Shown here piece after piece: positions 23,058 to 25,930 of a stretch of 25,930 bases of DNA. The translations under genes and the position numbers were made by a program. Within the stretch, counting starts at the first letter, position 1. Each line of letters opens with the position of its first letter. Origin of the DNA: Nitrososphaerota archaeon (GTDB lineage Archaea > Thermoproteota > Nitrososphaeria > Nitrososphaerales > Nitrosopumilaceae); the NCBI GenBank assembly GCA_030611185.1, contig JAUWQG010000002.1, forward strand, positions 1 to 25,930. The letters are read 5' to 3'. The notes under the pieces are model-generated. The model worked only from the letters and a program-made list of their open reading frames with translations, was not told the DNA's origin and did not search any database.

Positions 23058-23570
23058 ATGAATCTTAAAGATAAAATTTCAGAATATCCAAATTTTCCTA
23101 AAAAAGGAATATTATTTCGAGATTTCAGTCCTATTTTGAAGGACCCTTCTGCATTATCATATATTGCCGATGAGTTTACAAAGTTTTTTCATCCTAAAGA
23201 AATAGATTTGTTTGCGGGAATTGAATCTAGAGGATTTTTACTAGCAAGTATTCTTTCTGTTAGATACAACAAAGGAATGATTATGATCAGAAAGGCAGGA
23301 AAATTACCTGGAAAAACTACAAAGTTATCATACAAAATTGAATACGGTAAAGATACGATTGAAATTCAAAAAGATGTAATCAAGGAAGGTCAGAGGATCT
23401 TAATTTGTGATGATTTACTTGCAACAGGAGGAACTGCAAAAGCATCTGCAAAATTAATTGAAAAGGTTGGGGGAAAGATTATTGGTTTTGCATTCATAAT
23501 TGAATTAACAGAATTAGAAGGAATCAAAGGGATTAACAAATACAAATGTAAATCACTGGTGAAATACTAG
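23058..23570 (+). CDS. apt: adenine phosphoribosyltransferase
   Basis: 170 aa, the normal size. It converts adenine and PRPP to AMP. Seen: PNFPKKGILFRDFSPILKDP (about 11-30), the conserved APT N-terminal block; FAGIESRGFLLAS (about 54-66); RKAGKLPGKTTKLSYKIEYG (about 78-97); and the PRPP loop ILICDDLLATGGTAKA (about 114-129). A good ribosome binding site (GGAG, 23049-23052) lies 5 nt before the ATG. The stop codon shares one base with the GTG of the next gene, which makes the adenine APT uses. Confidence 0.96.
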   Translation: MNLKDKISEYPNFPKKGILFRDFSPILKDPSALSYIADEFTKFFHPKEIDLFAGIESRGFLLASILSVRYNKGMIMIRKAGKLPGKTTKLSYKIEYGKDTIEIQKDVIKEGQRILICDDLLATGGTAKASAKLIEKVGGKIIGFAFIIELTELEGIKGINKYKCKSLVKY

Positions 23571-24361
23571 TGGAAAAAGACGTAGAAATTGGAATTTTTG
23601 GAGGGACTGGAATTTATGATTCAGGTTTGCTTGAGAATCCTCAGGAAGTTACAATTGATACACCATATGGAAAACCATCAGATTCCATTACAGTTGGTAT
23701 GTTCAATGGAAGGAAAATTGCTTTTTTACCTAGACATGGGAAAAAACACACTATTCCACCACACATGATAAATTATAGGGCAAATATTTGGGCGTTCAAG
23801 AAATTAGGAATTTCAAGAATTATTGCCCCATCTGCTGTTGGGAGTTTGAAAGAAAAAATAGAGCCCGGACATTTTGCTTTACCAACCCAATTTGTAGATT
23901 TTACCAAAACAAGAGTAGGTTCTTTTTCTGAAGAGGGAAGAGTAATTCATATCTCAGTTGCAGATCCTTTTTGCCCAGAATTACAAGAATCAATTAAAAA
24001 AGTTGTAGATAGTCAAGGAGATAATATTCACAAAGATTGCACCTATGTATGCATTGAGGGTCCAAGATTTTCAACTAAGGCAGAATCAAAATTCTATAGA
24101 ACGTTAGATGCAGATATTATTGGAATGACTTTAGTTCCTGAATGTCAGCTTGCAAGAGAGGCTCAAATGTGTTATGCATCAATTTCTACGGTAACTGATT
24201 ATGATGTATGGGCAGAAAAACCCGTTACTGCTAAAGAAGTACTAGAAACACTCGGTAAAAATGTTGATAAAACAAAAAAAATTCTCGAGGATTTGATTGA
24301 AATGATTCCTACGACAAGAAGATGTACTTGCGCCAAAGCCTTAGAAGAGGCTGAATTTTAG
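23570..24361 (+). CDS. mtnP: S-methyl-5'-thioadenosine phosphorylase
   Basis: 263 aa. It splits methylthioadenosine into adenine and methylthioribose-1-phosphate. Seen: phosphate-binding GIFGGTGIYDSG (about 8-19), PRHGKKHTIPPHMINYRAN (about 54-72), CIEGPRFSTKAES (about 162-174), GMTLVPECQLAREAQMCYAS (about 186-205) and TVTDYDVW (substrate Asp region). The C-terminus has a CxC pair (RRCTCAKAL), as in Sulfolobus MTAP II, where it contributes to stability. Purine nucleoside phosphorylase specificity is a less likely alternative. The GTG start overlaps the apt TAG by one base (TAGTG), so the pair forms a salvage operon delivering adenine directly to APT. Confidence 0.93.
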   Translation: MEKDVEIGIFGGTGIYDSGLLENPQEVTIDTPYGKPSDSITVGMFNGRKIAFLPRHGKKHTIPPHMINYRANIWAFKKLGISRIIAPSAVGSLKEKIEPGHFALPTQFVDFTKTRVGSFSEEGRVIHISVADPFCPELQESIKKVVDSQGDNIHKDCTYVCIEGPRFSTKAESKFYRTLDADIIGMTLVPECQLAREAQMCYASISTVTDYDVWAEKPVTAKEVLETLGKNVDKTKKILEDLIEMIPTTRRCTCAKALEEAEF

Positions 24362-24642
24362 TCATCGACAAAAGATTCTCGCTTCAATCCCTCAGGAAGA
24401 GAAAGATCACCTTGCAAAAGATTCTTTTGTAAATTCATTATCACATCATCAACATCATAGCCAAAGGATTCTAATTCTTTTTCAGTGGTTTTTGAGATTT
24501 TAGCTCCAATGTTTTGTCCTCCAATTCTACCAAAAGCAATAGCAGTGAATCGAAAAGAATGATCATCAATAGTAAAATTTCCATTAATCTTTGCCGCCAT
24601 TTGGCTTCCGTGAATATTGTTGATGCTAACTTTAAGATTCAT
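24358..24642 (-). CDS. 94-aa protein of unknown function
   Basis: Begins MNLKVSINNIHGSQMAAKING; the first half is a beta-rich sheet-like pattern (NFTIDDHSFRFTAIAFGRIG) and the second is helical and acidic (KTTEKELESFGYDVDDVIMNLQKNL). No cysteines, membrane segment or known motif are present. ATG at 24642 follows the stop of the upstream gene by 8 nt, and the 3' end overlaps mtnP by 4 bp. It is the third gene of a minus-strand unit with a zinc-binding-looking protein and a winged-helix protein. I do not recognise it. Confidence 0.75.
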   Translation of the reverse strand: MNLKVSINNIHGSQMAAKINGNFTIDDHSFRFTAIAFGRIGGQNIGAKISKTTEKELESFGYDVDDVIMNLQKNLLQGDLSLPEGLKRESFVDD

Positions 24643-24650
24643 TTTTATAA

Positions 24651-25049
24651 TTAAATTTCTACTGCCTTGTTGACATTATCATCTATTAGAAAGCTCCGAT
24701 GATTTTCATCCTCAACTTTGTAATCCTTAATATTTAATGTAATAACATTTTCATCTAAACATTCGTGCTTGATTTCACCATTTTCTTTTAACTTTACTAA
24801 TTTCCATTTGTATTTTCCTTGTTGAAGTTTACATATTGTTACTGCCCATTTTGCATCAGAGTCTATTTTTGGCATGCCCACCAACTCAGCTATTTCTTCA
24901 ATACCTAATTGTTTTTCCTCACAAAATTTCTTTTTGCAGACAGCACACCTCCATACATCAACTGAACCTATTGTTTTCTCGTCAATGTTAATATTTATCA
25001 CCCCAAAGTAAACGGGCTGATGTTTGCAAGATTCAGTATCAATACTCAA
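24651..25049 (-). CDS. Cys-containing protein of unknown function, 132 aa
   Basis: The start is probably TTG at 25049. The N-terminal part has a CKH near residue 8 and CAVC at about 35-38 followed by KKKFC, a plausible metal-binding cluster (CKHQPVYFG, RCAVCKKKFC). The C-terminal half is mostly beta (KWKLVKLKENGEI, VITLNIKDYKVEDENHRSF). No known domain is recognised. It sits 22 nt downstream of the winged-helix gene and 8 nt before the 94-aa gene on the same strand, so the three are probably cotranscribed. Confidence 0.75.
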   Translation of the reverse strand: MSIDTESCKHQPVYFGVININIDEKTIGSVDVWRCAVCKKKFCEEKQLGIEEIAELVGMPKIDSDAKWAVTICKLQQGKYKWKLVKLKENGEIKHECLDENVITLNIKDYKVEDENHRSFLIDDNVNKAVEI

Positions 25050-25071
25050 TGTTGTTCAGCAATTCCTAGCA

Positions 25072-25425
25072 TTATTTAGTTCTTGCATCCTCGTAAGGTT
25101 TTTCAAGTATTACACCTATACTATCAACTATTTTGTTTCGCTTAAATTCAGTATTTTCTCTTTCACATAATCTTCTATACATATTGACAGCTGTAAATCT
25201 TGGATGCATGGCCTCAAAGTCTGATTCAGAAATATCAATAAAGGCACCAAGGGCCATTAGATCATTTGCAGTTTTTAATGCAAGATCTTTTGAAATATTT
25301 AGTTTTTCTGCAATTAGAGAACTGCTCATTTGACCATAGCACGTAATCAAAAGAAATGTTTTAGCTTGTATGGAGGTTAATTTAATTTCTGAAATTAGTT
25401 TTTCTTCAATTAGATTTGTATCCAT
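25072..25425 (-). CDS. winged-helix (TrmB-like) DNA-binding protein
   Basis: 117 aa. The segment LTSIQAKTFLLITCYGQMSSSLIAEKLNISKDLALKTANDLMALGAFIDI (about 16-65) is a winged-helix domain of the TrmB/MarR-like type: a helix, a helix-turn-helix with SSLIAEKLNISKD, and a recognition helix, followed by a short wing (HPRFTAVNMYRRL). There is no sugar-binding effector domain, so it is a truncated TrmB-like or stand-alone regulator. ATG at 25425 is preceded by TTTATTTATC (minus strand, about 25446-25455). It heads the three-gene unit and may regulate it, which is an inference. Confidence 0.82.
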   Translation of the reverse strand: MDTNLIEEKLISEIKLTSIQAKTFLLITCYGQMSSSLIAEKLNISKDLALKTANDLMALGAFIDISESDFEAMHPRFTAVNMYRRLCERENTEFKRNKIVDSIGVILEKPYEDARTK

Positions 25426-25465
25426 GATTTTTTGATTAGAATTTCAGATAAATAAAGGGTGATTA

Positions 25466-25705
25466 CTAATATCGCTTTTTTGCAAAGAATTTTTTTGATA
25501 TTTTCAAAGAAAATCCCATTGCAATAAAATGAACTATTCCCCCTATTATGGCAGCCTGTAGAAGATCATCTAAAATTTTCCAAGATAAAAAGAATGCGGA
25601 AAGAGATGGAATGATTACAAAAAGTGCAATTGCCGTGCCCTTTAGAATAATTTCTTTTGAGGTTAGTTTATCTGGGTTTTTTTCATCAGACAACAAATCA
25701 GTCAT
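25466..25705 (-). CDS. small membrane protein with two hydrophobic segments
   Basis: The frame is open back to 25771, but I place the start at the ATG at 25705 (79 aa, MTDLLSDEKNPDK). A strong TATA element lies 26-35 nt upstream of it and inside the longer version. The protein has two probable transmembrane helices (GTAIALFVIIPSLSAFF and LLQAAIIGGIVHFIAMGF) and a basic C-terminus (KKFFAKKRY), so both ends probably face the cytoplasm. No known family is recognised. It is divergent from another membrane protein gene. Confidence 0.72.
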   Translation of the reverse strand: MTDLLSDEKNPDKLTSKEIILKGTAIALFVIIPSLSAFFLSWKILDDLLQAAIIGGIVHFIAMGFSLKISKKFFAKKRY

Positions 25706-25730
25706 AGTGTTTGACAATAAAAACCAAAGA

Positions 25731-25742
25731 TACTTTATATTT
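25731..25742. promoter_or_regulatory. bidirectional TATA element between two membrane-protein genes
   Basis: TACTTTATATTT reads as ATATAAAG on the minus strand, 26-35 nt before the ATG at 25705. On the plus strand it reads TTTATATT, about 23-32 nt before the TTG at 25765. A single near-palindromic TATA may serve both leaderless transcripts. Confidence 0.5.
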
Positions 25743-25764
25743 GGCAAAGAGAGTTTCCTTCTGT

Positions 25765-25930
25765 TTGTCAAGCTATAAGGGAACGTATTCTAATGAACAA
25801 TCGTTAAATTTTGTAATTCCTATAATGATAATTCTCTTTCTAGGAATAATTTATGTAATGACTCAAAGATCAGGTTATGGATTTGTCAGCTTTATTTTGA
25901 TTGCAGTTGCTGCACTTTTCATGTTTTACT
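25765..25930 (+). CDS. membrane protein, 3'-truncated by window edge
   Basis: A frame beginning at TTG 25765 stays open to the window end, about 55 codons. It has a short polar start (MSSYKGTYSNEQSLN) and two strongly hydrophobic stretches (FVIPIMIILFLGIIYV and GFVSFILIAVAALFMFY) separated by TQRSGYG, as in a small integral membrane protein. The start is chosen because a TATA element lies about 23-32 nt upstream and the sequence before it reads as AT-rich promoter DNA. The C-terminus is outside the window. Confidence 0.6.
   Translation, partial: MSSYKGTYSNEQSLNFVIPIMIILFLGIIYVMTQRSGYGFVSFILIAVAALFMFY

Noticed and set aside
1..25930. CRISPR array, insertion sequence or integrated element
   Set aside because: No regularly spaced direct repeats, terminal inverted repeats, transposase or integrase motifs were seen. 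The only tandem repeat is the coding 42-bp duplication at 17851-17934.

Overview
The window looks like a chromosomal segment of a low-GC, marine-type ammonia-oxidising archaeon (Nitrososphaerota/Thaumarchaeota, Nitrosopumilus-like). This rests on family recognition, since no search was run. The markers are archaeal ribosomal proteins L21e and S30e, RNA polymerase subunit RpoF, RadA, the Nop5/fibrillarin pair, archaeal Trm1, a TFE-beta/RPC34-like factor, and AT-rich DNA with many leaderless-looking genes. Typically a TATA box lies about 22-30 nt before an ATG, GTG or TTG start. No rRNA, insertion sequence, integrase or CRISPR array is visible. Most of the window is housekeeping core.

Layout. 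1-1301: a 5'-truncated unknown gene abutting a SirB1-type transglutaminase-like/TPR protein. 1291-1825: two very small minus-strand genes (a coiled coil and a zinc ribbon) and tRNA-Ser(GCU). 1859-3747: a divergent metallophosphoesterase and an isocitrate/isopropylmalate-type dehydrogenase. 3748-6177 (minus): the conserved archaeal cluster rpl21e-rpoF-DUF655-rsmA(ksgA)-hemK2. 6278-7844: a 35-aa zinc ribbon, a helical unknown protein and an orphan SAM-methyltransferase-like protein. 7885-12887 (minus): pyrD-pyrK, a large radical SAM protein, S30e and radA. 12961-14929: nop5 and fibrillarin. 14920-15547 (minus): RNase HII, split by an apparent frameshift. 15609-16751: trm1. 16748-18081 (minus): TFE-beta-like factor followed by FtsJ/RlmE methyltransferase. 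18137-23019: an anchored or secreted small protein, an OLD-like ATPase with a TOPRIM-like C terminus, and a large secreted beta-rich protein. 23058-24361: apt and MTA phosphorylase. 24358-25425 (minus): a three-gene unit of unknown function led by a winged-helix protein. 25466-25930: a divergent pair of small membrane proteins, the second cut by the window end.

How the genes work together. A strong theme is RNA modification and translation: KsgA, HemK2, Nop5/fibrillarin, Trm1, FtsJ, L21e and S30e. Transcription is represented by RpoF and TFE-beta, genome maintenance by RadA and RNase HII, pyrimidine synthesis by PyrD/PyrK, and salvage of methylthioadenosine to AMP by MTAP followed by APT.

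The points most worth a second look are a perfect 17-bp palindrome over the radA start, the repeat-bearing lysine-rich extension on TFE-beta, the rnhB frameshift at an A8 run, the OLD-like ATPase with an altered TOPRIM motif, and three genes of 35-56 aa. I do not see convincing evidence of a complete new multi-gene system.
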